Shown one piece after another: positions 53,338 to 62,186 of a stretch of 64,000 bases of DNA. The position numbers and the translations under genes are program-made. Origin of the DNA: Jiella pacifica (lineage in GTDB: Bacteria; Pseudomonadota; Alphaproteobacteria; Rhizobiales; Rhizobiaceae); the NCBI RefSeq assembly GCF_010500815.1, contig NZ_JAAAMG010000004.1, forward strand, positions 174,186 to 238,185, in the 5' to 3' direction. The notes below the pieces were generated by a model. It searched no databases. It saw nothing but the letters and a program-made list of their open reading frames with translations, and was not told the origin of the DNA. Position 1 is the stretch's first letter, and the number at the start of each line of letters is the position of its first letter.

Positions 53338-55230
53338 TCAGTCCTCGTCGTCGAACTCGTCGGGATCGCCGATGTAATCGTCGGCGGGCGCTGCGATGGC
53401 CGTGTCGACTTCGTCTTGGCTCTCGCTGCGCAGGGTGACGTTGGTGATCTTGGCGCCGGGGAAGCTCGCGAGGATCGCCGCGACCTCCGGATCCGCTGCG
53501 GCGTCGTCGATCAGCGAGGCACGCTTTTGCGCGTCGCGCTCGTCGAGGGTCGGCTCGCCGCCGGCGGAGGAGACGGTCACCACCCAGCGCTGGCCGGTCC
53601 AATGGTGCAGGCGCTTGGTCAGGTCGCCGAGAAGCGTTCCCGGCGCTCCCTCCGCGAGCCCCACCTCGATTCGGCCGGGCTGAAAGCGCACGGGGCGCAG
53701 ATAGCGGCGGATCGACACGCGCATCAGCGAATCGCGCCTGTCCTCGGCGAGCCTCGCCAAGGCCTCGATGCCGGCGATCGTCACTTCCCCCGGAGAGGCC
53801 TGAGGGGAGGTTTGGGCCTGGGGTCTCGGCCGCATGTCCATGCGCGCGCCGCCGCCAGCGGATGCGACGAGGCGCGGCGGCGAGGTCGCGGCATCAGCCG
53901 ATGGGGAAGCGCCGGTGGCAGGCGAGCCGGACGCCGCATGCCGCGGCGCCGCCGAACCCTCCGGCGCGCCGTTGCCACCGCCTTGCGGCGACGTGCCCGG
54001 CGCGGCCGCCGCCGGAAGCTTGCCCGCGCCGCCCTCGCGCAGCATCCGCAACAGATCGTCGGGGGAGGGCAGGTCCGCGGCATGGGCGATGCGGATCAGC
54101 GCCATCTCGGCCGCCTGGCGCGGCGCGGTCGTCGCGCGCAGCTCCTCGCCCGCCTTGAGCAGCATCTGCCAGATCTGCCCGAGCGTGCGGATCGAGAGCC
54201 GCTTGGAGAGATCCAAGCCGCGCTCGGCCTCGATCGGCGAGACGGCGGCGTCGTTGGTCGCTTCGGGCACGTAGCGCAGCGTCGTGACGAGATGGGTGAA
54301 GTCGGCGAGTTCGGAGATCACCACCGCCGGATCGGCACCGGAGGCATATTGCTCGCGCAGTTCCTTCAGGGCGCCGGCCGCGTCGCCCGCCATCAGCGTC
54401 TCGAACAGGTCGATGATCCGCACCCGGTCGGCGAGGCCCAGCATGTCCCTGACCGCAAGGGCCGTGACCGTGCCGGCGCCATGGGCGATCGCCTGGTCGG
54501 TGAGCGACAGGGAATCGCGCACCGAGCCCTCGGCGGCCCGGGCGATGAGGCGGAGCGCGTCGTCCTCGACAGAGACCTTTTCGGCCGCGGCGATCTTCTG
54601 GAGATGCTGGATCAAGGTCGCCGATTCGACGCGGCGAAGGTCGAAGCGCTGGCAGCGGGAGAGAACCGTGATCGGGACCTTCCGGATCTCGGTCGTCGCG
54701 AAGACAAACTTCACATGCTCCGGCGGCTCCTCCAGCGTCTTCAAGAGGCCGTTGAAGGCCTGGTTCGACAGCATGTGGACTTCATCGATGATGTAGACCT
54801 TGTAGCGCGCCGAGACCGGCCGGTAGCGCACTTGGGCGATGATCTCGCGCACGTCGTCGATGCCGGTGTGGGAGGCCGCGTCCATCTCGACGACGTCGAC
54901 ATGCCGGCCTTCCATGATCGCCTGGCAGTGGACGCCGGGGCCGGTCATGTGGATCGTCGGCTGGTGGATGTCGTCGGTCTCGTAGTTCAGCGCGCGGGCC
55001 AGAATGCGCGCCGTCGTCGTCTTGCCGACACCGCGCACGCCCGTCAGCATCCACGCCTGAGCGATGCGGCCTGTCTCGAAGGCGTTGGTGAGGGTGCGCA
55101 CCATCGGCTCCTGGCCGATGAGATCGTCGAAGGAGCGCGGCCGGTATTTTCGCGCCAGGACGCGGTAGGGTTCGGGCTTTTCGGCGGTTGCCGGTCCGGC
55201 TGCCGTCTCGGTGACCTCGGTGTCGCTCAT
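53338..55230 (-). CDS. dnaX: DNA polymerase III subunit gamma/tau
   Basis: 630 residues. Clamp-loader ATPase. Walker [19 protein letters not shown] (about residues 45-60), DExx box [15 protein letters not shown], sensor [24 protein letters not shown], then domain III and a Pro/Ala/Gly-rich linker (about 385-460) leading to the tau C-terminal domain that binds DnaE. The zinc-module cysteines of E. coli DnaX are not present in the same form (only GPGVHCQAI is seen), as in other alphaproteobacteria. ATG 55230 (MSDTEV) is chosen. No programmed-frameshift slippery run was noticed. Confidence 0.95.
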   Translation of the reverse strand: MSDTEVTETAAGPATAEKPEPYRVLARKYRPRSFDDLIGQEPMVRTLTNAFETGRIAQAWMLTGVRGVGKTTTARILARALNYETDDIHQPTIHMTGPGVHCQAIMEGRHVDVVEMDAASHTGIDDVREIIAQVRYRPVSARYKVYIIDEVHMLSNQAFNGLLKTLEEPPEHVKFVFATTEIRKVPITVLSRCQRFDLRRVESATLIQHLQKIAAAEKVSVEDDALRLIARAAEGSVRDSLSLTDQAIAHGAGTVTALAVRDMLGLADRVRIIDLFETLMAGDAAGALKELREQYASGADPAVVISELADFTHLVTTLRYVPEATNDAAVSPIEAERGLDLSKRLSIRTLGQIWQMLLKAGEELRATTAPRQAAEMALIRIAHAADLPSPDDLLRMLREGGAGKLPAAAAPGTSPQGGGNGAPEGSAAPRHAASGSPATGASPSADAATSPPRLVASAGGGARMDMRPRPQAQTSPQASPGEVTIAGIEALARLAEDRRDSLMRVSIRRYLRPVRFQPGRIEVGLAEGAPGTLLGDLTKRLHHWTGQRWVVTVSSAGGEPTLDERDAQKRASLIDDAAADPEVAAILASFPGAKITNVTLRSESQDEVDTAIAAPADDYIGDPDEFDDED

Positions 55231-55329
55231 GGTGCCGCTTCGGCCGATCCTGCTTCGATGCTCCAGAACCGTTCTGCAGGCATCACGTGGCAGGTGCAAG
55301 GGTTCATGGTCCGTGGCTGGACAGACGGC

Positions 55330-55656
55330 CTAGCGAGAAGCGGGATAGCCAGGATCGTGAAAAAGCGCTTCGTAGTTTCGGCCACGCAGGAAGATGTTGA
55401 CGATTTCGACTGCCTCGGCGACCCGGTAGAGGATCAAGGGGCTTTTCTCGAATGGGACGGATCTGAGGCAGGGTCTCAAGTCGTCGCGTCGCCGGCCGCC
55501 TAAGGGAGCGTCGCCGATCTTTTCGCATCTTGCCCTGACGCGTTCCACGAAGCCTTCGGCCACGTCGTGGCTCCGGCTTATCTCAAAAATGGCATCGTAG
55601 ATCTGTTCGAGATCGAGCCTGGCTTCGTCGCGGTAGATGACATCAACGCGTCGCAG
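55330..55656 (-). CDS. ParE/RelE-like toxin with non-canonical or lost start
   Basis: About 108 residues. The body reads as a ParE-type toxin: VDVIYRDEARLDLEQIYDAI (first helix pair), HDVAEGFVERVRARC, then the beta-sheet RSVPFEKSPLILYRV and VEIVNIFLRGRNYEALF. In-frame ATG, GTG or TTG is absent before the family's normal start. The only candidate is CTG 55656, which overlaps the antitoxin gene by 14 bases. A GTG at 55563 would remove the first helices. So either translation starts at CTG by coupling or the gene is inactive. ParE toxins poison gyrase; activity here is not shown. Confidence 0.7.
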   Translation of the reverse strand: MRRVDVIYRDEARLDLEQIYDAIFEISRSHDVAEGFVERVRARCEKIGDAPLGGRRRDDLRPCLRSVPFEKSPLILYRVAEAVEIVNIFLRGRNYEALFHDPGYPASR

Positions 55657-55933
55657 GACCCTGGCCGGCCCGCCTTTCGCTCATGAAACGCTCCATGCGT
55701 GCTCGCATTTCCTCACTCGTCAGGCTCGGTCGCGGATCGTTCAGGGATCGATCGATCTTCGCCCGGATCTCCTCCAACTGCCTTTCGTGATCCTCTCGCT
55801 CCCGCTGCCAGGCCCGCACGGCCTCCTGCAGCGCTTCGCTTTCCGATCCGAACGATCCGGCCTCGACGGATTCGCGGATCGTCCGCAGCATGTCAGCGGG
55901 CAACTCGACGCTCAGCTTTTCTGCAATGGCCAT
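55643..55933 (-). CDS. ParD-like antitoxin (ribbon-helix-helix)
   Basis: 96 residues. N-terminal ribbon-helix-helix (KLSVELPADMLRTIRESVEAG, in the order strand-helix-helix, with SESEALQEAVRAW as the second helix), then a long charged helix that would wrap the toxin. It represses its own operon and neutralises the ParE-like toxin. CAGGAG lies 8 bases before ATG 55933. The toxin frame begins within its last codons. It sits between dnaX and a metabolic cluster, a typical place for a small TA module. Confidence 0.82.
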   Translation of the reverse strand: MAIAEKLSVELPADMLRTIRESVEAGSFGSESEALQEAVRAWQREREDHERQLEEIRAKIDRSLNDPRPSLTSEEMRARMERFMSERRAGQGPATR

Positions 55934-56017
55934 GGCGCGCTCCTGTCGGACGAGAGCAACGAAGATAAGCGATCAGCCCGCAATTTGCACGCGGTTCGGC
56001 GTGCCACCATCGCAGCC

Positions 56018-56884
56018 TCAGATCTTCAACAGCCGCCGCGCATTCTCCTTCAAAATCAGCGGGCGCACCTCGTCCTTCATCTCCAGCTTCTCGAAATCGG
56101 CGAGCCAGCGGTCGGGCTTGATCACCGGCCAGTCGGAGCCGAACAGCATTTTGTGCCGGAGGATCGAATTGGCGTATTTGACGAGGATCGGCGGGAAGTA
56201 TTTCGGCGACCAGCCGGACATGTCGATATAGACGTTCGGCTTGTGCTGGGCGATCGCCAGCGCCTCCTCCTGCCAGGGGAAGGAGGGGTGGGCCATGATG
56301 ATCGGCATGTCGGGAAAATCGACGGCGACGTCGTCGAGATGGATGGGATTTGAGTATTTCATTCGCATGCCCATGCCGCCGCGCATGCCCGAACCGACGC
56401 CGGTCTGGCCGGTGTGGAAGAGGGCGATGGCGCCGGCTTCCGCGATCGCCTCGTAGAGCACGTAGGCCGAGCGATCGTTCGGATAGAAGCCCTGCATGGT
56501 CGGGTGGAACTTGAAGCCCTTGATGCCGAACTCGTCGATCAGCCGCCGCGCCTCGCGGGCGCCGGCCTTGCCCTTGGCGGGATCGATCGAGGCGAAGGGG
56601 ATCATGATGTCGGAATTTTCCGCCGCGATCCCAGCCACCTCCTCGTTGGCATAGCGGCGGAAGCCGGTCTCGCGCTCGGCGTCGACCGGGAAGATGACGC
56701 AGCCGATCTTCTTTTCACGATAGTAGGCAGCCGTTTCCACCATGGTCGGCGGGTGCTCGTAGGGCGCCTTGAAATAGGTCGCCATCGCCGCCTGGAAGTC
56801 GTCGTAGCCGTCGTCCGGATGACAGCCGCAGGGCTCCTCGGCATGGGTGTGGATGTCGATGGCGATCAGGTCGTCGACGTTCAT
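56018..56884 (-). CDS. Amidohydrolase-family metal-dependent hydrolase (ACMSD-like)
   Basis: 288 residues, TIM-barrel amidohydrolase. Metal ligands are visible: HTH in IDIHTHAEEP, His in KGFKFHPTMQGF, His in IIMAHPSFPW and Asp in MLFGSDWPVI. Related proteins decarboxylate or hydrolyse aromatic-acid derivatives; in Rhodococcus a homologous amidohydrolase (CouO) cleaves beta-keto aryl-CoA thioesters. AGGGAGGAAAT precedes ATG 56884. It lies 58 bases after the marR gene of cluster 2 and is probably the last gene of its operon. Reaction inferred from context. Confidence 0.88.
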   Translation of the reverse strand: MNVDDLIAIDIHTHAEEPCGCHPDDGYDDFQAAMATYFKAPYEHPPTMVETAAYYREKKIGCVIFPVDAERETGFRRYANEEVAGIAAENSDIMIPFASIDPAKGKAGAREARRLIDEFGIKGFKFHPTMQGFYPNDRSAYVLYEAIAEAGAIALFHTGQTGVGSGMRGGMGMRMKYSNPIHLDDVAVDFPDMPIIMAHPSFPWQEEALAIAQHKPNVYIDMSGWSPKYFPPILVKYANSILRHKMLFGSDWPVIKPDRWLADFEKLEMKDEVRPLILKENARRLLKI

Positions 56885-56942
56885 AATGATTTCCTCCCTG
56901 GCTTGGGCGCGGCGCGCAGTGGCCGGATGCGGCCGGTGCGGC

Positions 56943-57440
56943 TCACAGCCCGTTCAACTTGCGCAGCAGCGCAAACAGCGTGTGGCGCTCGTCCTTCGTG
57001 AGAGCGGCTGCGCTCGCGCGTTCGTGCTGCAGGAACTTCGGCATCTTCGCCGCGACCAGGCGATGGCCGGCCTCGGTCAGCGTCAGCTCCACGGCCCGGC
57101 GGTCGTCCGGCGGGACGCGCCGCTCGATCAGCCCGGCCTCGCCAAACCCTTGCACGATCTTTGCCATATGCGAGCGCTTGATCCTCAGGGCGTTGGCGAG
57201 AATCCCCTGGCGAACGCCCGGATTCTCACGAATCGTAATGAGAACTGAAAAGCCGCCGGGCTGCAGCCCATCCTCGGCGAAGGCGGCGAAGAACTCCTCG
57301 AAGGCTGCGATCTGGGCAAGACGCAGATGAAAGCCGAGGCTGTCGGCGAGAGGGCCGAAGGCGACGGACCCGGATCTCGCGGCGTCGCCCGTCTCGGCGT
57401 CGGCGGGTGTCGCGACGACCGGTCGCGTTGCCGCTCTCAC
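56943..57440 (-). CDS. MarR-family regulator of cluster 2
   Basis: 165 residues from GTG 57440, which overlaps the hydratase stop by 4 bases (GTGA). Winged helix: GGFSVLITIRENPGVRQGI, ANALRIKRSHMAKIVQGFG (recognition helix) and wing ERRVPPDDRRAVELTL. The arrangement of hydratase, MarR and CoA ligase resembles cou/hca/fer regulons, whose MarR proteins are derepressed by the hydroxycinnamoyl-CoA product. The likely operator is the large inverted repeat at 58290-58352. Effector not known. Confidence 0.9.
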   Translation of the reverse strand: MRAATRPVVATPADAETGDAARSGSVAFGPLADSLGFHLRLAQIAAFEEFFAAFAEDGLQPGGFSVLITIRENPGVRQGILANALRIKRSHMAKIVQGFGEAGLIERRVPPDDRRAVELTLTEAGHRLVAAKMPKFLQHERASAAALTKDERHTLFALLRKLNGL

Positions 57441-58237
57441 GCCCCGTCGCTCCGCTTCTCCAGCGCCACCTTGCCGGCGCGCTTCTCCAGAAACGCCCGC
57501 AGCCGCTCCTTGGCCTCGGGGCTGGTCTGGGTGAAGGAGGCCATCAGGCTCTCGACGAAGAGGCCGTCCTCCGAGCTCATGTCCTGGATGCGCGAGAGCG
57601 CGTGGATGACGGCGTAGTTCGACAGCGGCGCGTTGCCGGCGGCGGCCTTGGCGATGGACGTGGCCTTTGCCAGCGCCTCGCCTTCGCCGACCACATATTG
57701 CACGACGTTCCAGCGCTCGGCGGTCTTAGCATCGATCACCCGGCCGGAGAGCATGAGATCGCTCATCCGGGCGGCGCCCATCAGCCTTGCGACCCGCACG
57801 GCGCCGCCGCCGCCGACGAAGATGCCGCGCTGGCCTTCGGGAAGGGCAAAGAAGGCGGAGGCGTCGGCGACGCGGATATGGGTGGAGGCTGCGAGTTCCA
57901 GCCCGCCGCCGACGACCGCGCCGTGCAGCGCCGAGACCCAGGGGATGCGGCCGCGCTCGATCATTCGGAAGACTTCATGCCAGCGCCGGGAGCCGTAGAT
58001 GCCTTCGATCGGCGATTTTTCCGAATGCTCGGCGAGATCCAGCCCGGCGCAGAAATGCGGGCCGTGGCCGAAGATGACGCCGGCCTTGGCGGTTTTTTCG
58101 ACATGGGCGACGGCGTCGGCGATCGCCTCGACGAAGCGGTCGGAGATGGCATTGCGCTTGCTCGGCCGGTTGAGGCCGAGAAGCGCGATCGGGCCGTCTT
58201 CCTCGATGGTCACGAATTCGCTCAGTGCCTCGTCCAT
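57437..58237 (-). CDS. Crotonase-family enoyl-CoA hydratase (cluster 2)
   Basis: 266 residues. Crotonase fold with oxyanion-hole stretches HFCAGLDLAEHSEKSP and LHGAVVGGGLELAASTHIRV, and FFALPEGQRGIFVGGGG at the active-site Glu/Gly region. It is distinct from the hydratase in cluster 1 (different lengths and motif spacing). With the divergent feruloyl-CoA-synthase-like ligase it probably hydrates, or hydrates and cleaves, an aryl-acryloyl-CoA. It is the first gene of the minus operon hydratase-marR-amidohydrolase. Confidence 0.9.
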   Translation of the reverse strand: MDEALSEFVTIEEDGPIALLGLNRPSKRNAISDRFVEAIADAVAHVEKTAKAGVIFGHGPHFCAGLDLAEHSEKSPIEGIYGSRRWHEVFRMIERGRIPWVSALHGAVVGGGLELAASTHIRVADASAFFALPEGQRGIFVGGGGAVRVARLMGAARMSDLMLSGRVIDAKTAERWNVVQYVVGEGEALAKATSIAKAAAGNAPLSNYAVIHALSRIQDMSSEDGLFVESLMASFTQTSPEAKERLRAFLEKRAGKVALEKRSDGA

Positions 58238-58289
58238 CGTGCCGTTCTCCGCCGCGCATTCCTATATTTTGCGCATCAGAACACCGCCT

Positions 58290-58352
58290 GAGAGCGGAAG
58301 TCAATTTTGTTTCCACATGGATTGTTTTCGAGTGGACAAAATTGCCGCTCTC
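58290..58352. promoter_or_regulatory. 63-bp inverted repeat in the divergent promoter of cluster 2
   Basis: Left arm GAGAGCGG (58290-58297), CAATTTTGT (58302-58310), CCAC (58313-58316); right arm GTGG (58332-58335), ACAAAATTG (58336-58344), CCGCTCTC (58345-58352). The three blocks pair in register with small internal offsets, around a centre of about 15 bases. A TTGACT (58299-58304, minus) lies within. It sits between the hydratase-marR operon and the CoA ligase gene, so it is a likely MarR operator serving both directions. Confidence 0.65.
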
Positions 58353-58406
58353 GGTCACTTTCGGGCTGCATCGAAGGGTTCGGGATCGATGCGACGGGAG
58401 GATGGC

Positions 58407-60302
58407 ATGAACGACGAACCGGTAACGGCATCGAGGGCGATGTCGGGCGGTAATCAGGCACCGCCGCTGCGGCCGTCGCGGGTTTGGGAGCCGGTGATCC
58501 GAACCGAGGAGCGGCCCGATGGCTGCCTCGTCGTCACCCAGGACGGCGAGCTGCCACCTTATCCCTCGCGCATGACCGAAAAGCTGCTCCAATGGGCTGA
58601 GAAGGCGCCGGACCGCACGCTCTTTGCCCAGCGGCCGGCGGCTGGCGCGCCGGGCTGGAACCGGATCAGTTACGGCCAAATGGTCGCCCGCATGCGCGCA
58701 CTCGGCCAGGCGCTCCTCGACAGTCCGGCCTCGGCGGAGCGTCCGGTTATGATCCTCTCCGGCAATTCCCTGGAGCATGCGACGCTGGCGCTGGCCGCCA
58801 TGCATGTCGGCATTCCCTACGCGCCGATCTCGCCGGCCTATTCGCTGATGTCTGAGGATTTCGGCAAGCTGAAGGGGATCGCCGGGGATCTGACGCCCGG
58901 CCTCGTCTTCGCCAGCAGCGGCAAGGCCTTTGCCAAGGCGATCGCCGCGGTCACGCCCGAGGATGCGCTCGTCGTCCTCGGCGGCGAGGTCGAGGTCGAC
59001 GGAAGGGCGAGCGTCTCCTTCGGTTCGCTGCTCGAAACGGTTCCGACCGTAGCGGTCGAAGAGGCGTATGAGGGGGTCGGCGCCGATACCGTGGCCAAGA
59101 TCCTCTTCACCTCCGGCTCCACCGGCAGCCCCAAGGGCGTGATCCAGAGCCATGGCATGCTCGCCGCCAATCAGGCGATGGTCGCCGACTGCTACCGCTT
59201 TCTCGAAGACGAGCCGCCGGTGCTGGTCGACTGGGCGCCGTGGAACCATACGGCCTCCGGCAACAAGGTGTTCAACCTCACCTTCTGGCACGGCGGCAGC
59301 TACTACATCGACGAAGGCAAGCCGACGCCGGGCGGCATGGACGAGACCTGCCGCAACCTGAAGGAAATCTCGCCGACCTGGTACTTCAACGTGCCGAAGG
59401 GCTACGAGGAGCTGACCCGGCGCTTCCGGGAGGATGCCGATCTGCGACGGTCCTTCTTCCGCGATCTGAAGATGATGATGTATGCCGGCGCCGGCATGGC
59501 CCAGCACACCTGGGACGCCCTCGAAGCCCATGCGTTCGAGACCCTCGGTCATCGGGTGCGGCTCGTCTCCGGCCTCGGCTCGACCGAGACCGGCCCCTTC
59601 GCCATCGCCGGCACGGACCCGCAGCCGCAATCCGGCAATATCGGCATTCCGGCTCGGGAAGTGACCTTGAAACTGGTGCCGAGTGGCGACCGGTTGGAGG
59701 CGCGGCTGAAGAGCCGGAGCATCACCCCCGGCTACTGGCGCAAGCCGGAACTCACCGCCGAAGCCTTCGACGAGGAGGGCTTCTACCGGCTCGGCGACGC
59801 GTTGCGCTTTGCCGAAGCCGGAAAGGCCGAGAAGGGCTTTCTGTTCGACGGCCGCGTCGCGGAGAACTTCAAGCTGGGCACCGGAACCTGGGTCGCCGTC
59901 GGCCCCTTGCGCGCCGCCCTGGTCGATCACTTCGGCGCGCTGATCCGCGATGCGGTCATTGCCGGGGAGGAGCATGACGAGGTCGGTGCCCTGGGGCTTG
60001 CCGACATGGCCGAATGTCGGCGGCTGCTCGGGCAGGCGGCGGACGGGCTCGGCGATGCCGAACTTCTCGCCCATCCCGCCCTGCGCCATGAACTTGCCAC
60101 CCGGCTTTCCGCCTTCGCCGCCAAGGCGACTGGGTCGGCGACGCGGGTCGTGCGGCTGGTGCTGATCGACGGGGCACCGTCGATCGATCGCGGCGAGGTG
60201 ACCGACAAGGGCTCGCTCAATCAGCGGGCGGTGTTGGCCAATCGCAAGGGACTCGTCGCCGCTCTCTACGATGACGCCGATCCGCGCCTGATCCGGATCT
60301 GA
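58407..60302 (+). CDS. Feruloyl-CoA synthase-like ligase (cluster 2)
   Basis: 631 residues, ANL superfamily but of the long feruloyl-CoA synthase type. Features: LPPYPSRMTEKLLQWAEKAP, P-loop ILFTSGSTGSPKGVIQSH, NHTASGNKVFNLTFWHGG, GLGSTETGPFAI, and GYWRKPELTAEAFDEEGFY. The C-terminal end is less conserved than in acetyl-CoA synthetases and lacks the usual catalytic-Lys PxTxxGK form; IDRGEVTDKGSLNQRAV takes that place, as in the feruloyl-CoA synthase group. It would activate ferulate, p-coumarate or a similar acid. GGGAGGA precedes ATG 58407. It is divergent from its presumed partners. Confidence 0.88.
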   Translation: MNDEPVTASRAMSGGNQAPPLRPSRVWEPVIRTEERPDGCLVVTQDGELPPYPSRMTEKLLQWAEKAPDRTLFAQRPAAGAPGWNRISYGQMVARMRALGQALLDSPASAERPVMILSGNSLEHATLALAAMHVGIPYAPISPAYSLMSEDFGKLKGIAGDLTPGLVFASSGKAFAKAIAAVTPEDALVVLGGEVEVDGRASVSFGSLLETVPTVAVEEAYEGVGADTVAKILFTSGSTGSPKGVIQSHGMLAANQAMVADCYRFLEDEPPVLVDWAPWNHTASGNKVFNLTFWHGGSYYIDEGKPTPGGMDETCRNLKEISPTWYFNVPKGYEELTRRFREDADLRRSFFRDLKMMMYAGAGMAQHTWDALEAHAFETLGHRVRLVSGLGSTETGPFAIAGTDPQPQSGNIGIPAREVTLKLVPSGDRLEARLKSRSITPGYWRKPELTAEAFDEEGFYRLGDALRFAEAGKAEKGFLFDGRVAENFKLGTGTWVAVGPLRAALVDHFGALIRDAVIAGEEHDEVGALGLADMAECRRLLGQAADGLGDAELLAHPALRHELATRLSAFAAKATGSATRVVRLVLIDGAPSIDRGEVTDKGSLNQRAVLANRKGLVAALYDDADPRLIRI

Positions 60303-60400
60303 TCCCGATTTCCTCACGTCGTGCCGAACCCGAGGCGAGATCGCGGCAGCATCGCGGCGGAAGCCGATCGTGCGGCCATAAACGCAGCAGCGTGCCTATC

Positions 60401-60416
60401 ATGCAGGCGACTGCAT
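60401..60416. promoter_or_regulatory. Inverted repeat ATGCAG-GCGA-CTGCAT upstream of amtB
   Basis: A perfect 6+6 inverted repeat about 90 bases before the sigma-54-like element. The TGCA cores recall NtrC enhancer sites (TGCAC-type palindromes), but the match is partial. Position is reasonable for an upstream activator. Confidence 0.3.
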
Positions 60417-60491
60417 CAAAACTAGGCAGGCCGGCGGCGCGATCATCGACCCAAACCGCCGTCTCTTAGGCATTTCCCTCTGTCCGGCGAG

Positions 60492-60507
60492 TTGGCACGA
60501 CTTTTGA
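60492..60507 (+). promoter_or_regulatory. Sigma-54-like promoter of amtB
   Basis: TTGGCACGACTTTTGA matches the -24 element (TGGCACG) and the 10-base spacing to a -12 element, which reads GA instead of the preferred GC. Transcription would begin near 60519, 64 bases before the amtB start. Nitrogen control by RpoN/NtrC is usual for amtB. Confidence 0.45.
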
Positions 60508-60582
60508 TTAGGAGTGATCGGGCCCGGAGTTTCAAAGGCGCCAGCCGCAAGGGTCGGTCAACGATCGGAAGTACGAAAAAAG

Positions 60583-61983
60583 ATGATGAGACCATTCTTC
60601 AACGCACGAACGCTCGCCGCCACGGGCCTTGGGCTCGGCGCGCTCGCGCTCGCCTGTGACCCCTCCTTCGCGCAGGACGCCCAGGCGACTGCAAGCGCGG
60701 CCACCGACGCGGCTGCTCCGGCCGCGAGCACCGTCGACAAGGGGGACGTGGCCTGGATGATGACGGCGACCCTGCTCGTCCTCTTCATGACCATGCCGGG
60801 CCTGGCCCTGTTCTATGGCGGCCTGGTGCGCGCCAAGAACATGCTGTCCATTCTCATGCAGTGCACGATCATCACCGGCGTCGTGATGATCGTCTGGACC
60901 CTGTGGGGCTATTCATTCGCCTTCGGCGGCGGCACCAGCTATTTCTGGGGCGGTTTCGGCAAGCTGTTCCTGTCCGGCGTCACCGTCGATTCCAAGTCGG
61001 CCACCTTCACCGACGGCGTCGAGATCCCCGAATATCTCTTCATCGTCTTCCAGATGACCTTCGCGGTGATCACCCCGGCGCTGATCGTCGGCGCCTTCGC
61101 CGAGCGCATCAAGTTCTCGGCGGTCATCCTGTTCACCATCCTCTGGGTGACCTTCGTCTACTTCCCGGTCGCGCACATGGTGTGGGACGGCTCCGGCCTG
61201 ATCTTCAACGGCGTCCTCTCCGGCGGCGTCGGCGCGCTCGACTTCGCCGGCGGCACGGTCGTCCACATCAATGCCGGCATCGCCGCGCTCATCGGCTGCA
61301 TGTTCGTCGGCAAGCGCAACGGCCTCGGCAAGGACATCATGGCGCCGCACTCGATGACGCTGACCATGGTCGGCGCCTCGATCCTGTGGGTGGGCTGGTT
61401 CGGCTTCAACGCCGGTTCCAACCTGGAATCCACCTCGGCCGCGGTGCTGGCGATGGTCAATACCTTCACGGCCACCGCCGGCGCCCTCGTCGCCTGGTGC
61501 GTGATCGAGTCGATGATGCGCGGCAAGGCCTCGATGCTGGGCGCTGCCTCCGGCATCGTCGCCGGCCTCGTCGCCGTCACCCCGGCCTGCGGCACGATCG
61601 GCCCTGTCGGCGCCATCGTCCTCGGGGCGATCGCCAGCGGCGTCTGCTACTTCTTCGTCTCGGTGGTGAAGAACGCGCTGAAATACGACGACAGCCTGGA
61701 CGTCTTCGGCATCCATGGCGTCGGCGGCATCGTCGGCGCGATCGGCACCGGCATCTTCACCTCGACCTCCCTCGGCGGCATCGGCTATGCCGAGGGCGTG
61801 ACCATGGGGGCGCAGGTCTGGGCGCAGATCGTCGCCATCCTCATCACCGTCGTGTGGTGCGGCATCGGTTCGGCGATCTTCTTCGCCATCACCAAGGCGC
61901 TGGTCGGCCTGCGCCCGACGATGGAGGAAGAGCGCGAGGGCCTCGACCTCATCTATCACGGCGAGGCGGCCTACCACTCGTAA
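60583..61983 (+). CDS. amtB: Ammonium transporter AmtB
   Basis: 466 residues. A signal-like first helix (TLAATGLGLGALALACDPSFA) and Ala-rich linker precede 11 membrane helices. Family signatures: MPGLALFYGGLVRAKNMLS, DFAGGTVVHINAGIAALIG, WVGWFGFNAGSNLE, FGIHGVGGIVGAIGTGIFT with the twin-His pore (HIN and IHG). It imports ammonium and is normally gated by GlnK. ATG 60583 follows GGAAG by 11 bases; the frame is open from 60514. Unlike the usual glnK-amtB arrangement, no glnK gene precedes it; the upstream gap (60303-60582) holds only promoter elements. Confidence 0.96.
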   Translation: MMRPFFNARTLAATGLGLGALALACDPSFAQDAQATASAATDAAAPAASTVDKGDVAWMMTATLLVLFMTMPGLALFYGGLVRAKNMLSILMQCTIITGVVMIVWTLWGYSFAFGGGTSYFWGGFGKLFLSGVTVDSKSATFTDGVEIPEYLFIVFQMTFAVITPALIVGAFAERIKFSAVILFTILWVTFVYFPVAHMVWDGSGLIFNGVLSGGVGALDFAGGTVVHINAGIAALIGCMFVGKRNGLGKDIMAPHSMTLTMVGASILWVGWFGFNAGSNLESTSAAVLAMVNTFTATAGALVAWCVIESMMRGKASMLGAASGIVAGLVAVTPACGTIGPVGAIVLGAIASGVCYFFVSVVKNALKYDDSLDVFGIHGVGGIVGAIGTGIFTSTSLGGIGYAEGVTMGAQVWAQIVAILITVVWCGIGSAIFFAITKALVGLRPTMEEEREGLDLIYHGEAAYHS

Positions 61984-62030
61984 GGCGACGCTCGTCGCCC
62001 CTTTTGGGGGCGGCGGCTCTCCCGCAATGC

Positions 62031-62069
62031 GGCCCGCGGATCGGCGACGATCCGCGGGCCTTCTCGTTT
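62031..62069 (+). terminator. Intrinsic terminator after amtB
   Basis: Perfect 12-bp stem GGCCCGCGGATC/GATCCGCGGGCC with loop GGCGAC, followed by TTCTCGTTT. It lies 47 bases after the amtB stop. Confidence 0.8.
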
Positions 62070-62186
62070 CGGCAGGGCGGACGCAGCGTTTCCTTGCAAA
62101 GCCGCGCATGACTCTACCTCTCCTCCAGAAAGCTGCGGTTCCCGCATCGGCGCGAACCGCGCAGACATGGAAGAGGAGATGATCCG

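Noticed and set aside
55231-55330. Possible SRP (ffs) RNA gene upstream of dnaX, where it lies in many bacteria
   Set aside because: The conserved GGTCAGG...GGAAGCAGCC core of SRP RNA is absent on both strands.
53416-55503. 695-codon plus-strand frame opposite dnaX
   Set aside because: Antisense shadow of dnaX rich in Arg, Gly and His.
60861-62111. 416-codon plus-strand frame inside amtB
   Set aside because: Shadow frame of amtB with His/Arg-rich composition.
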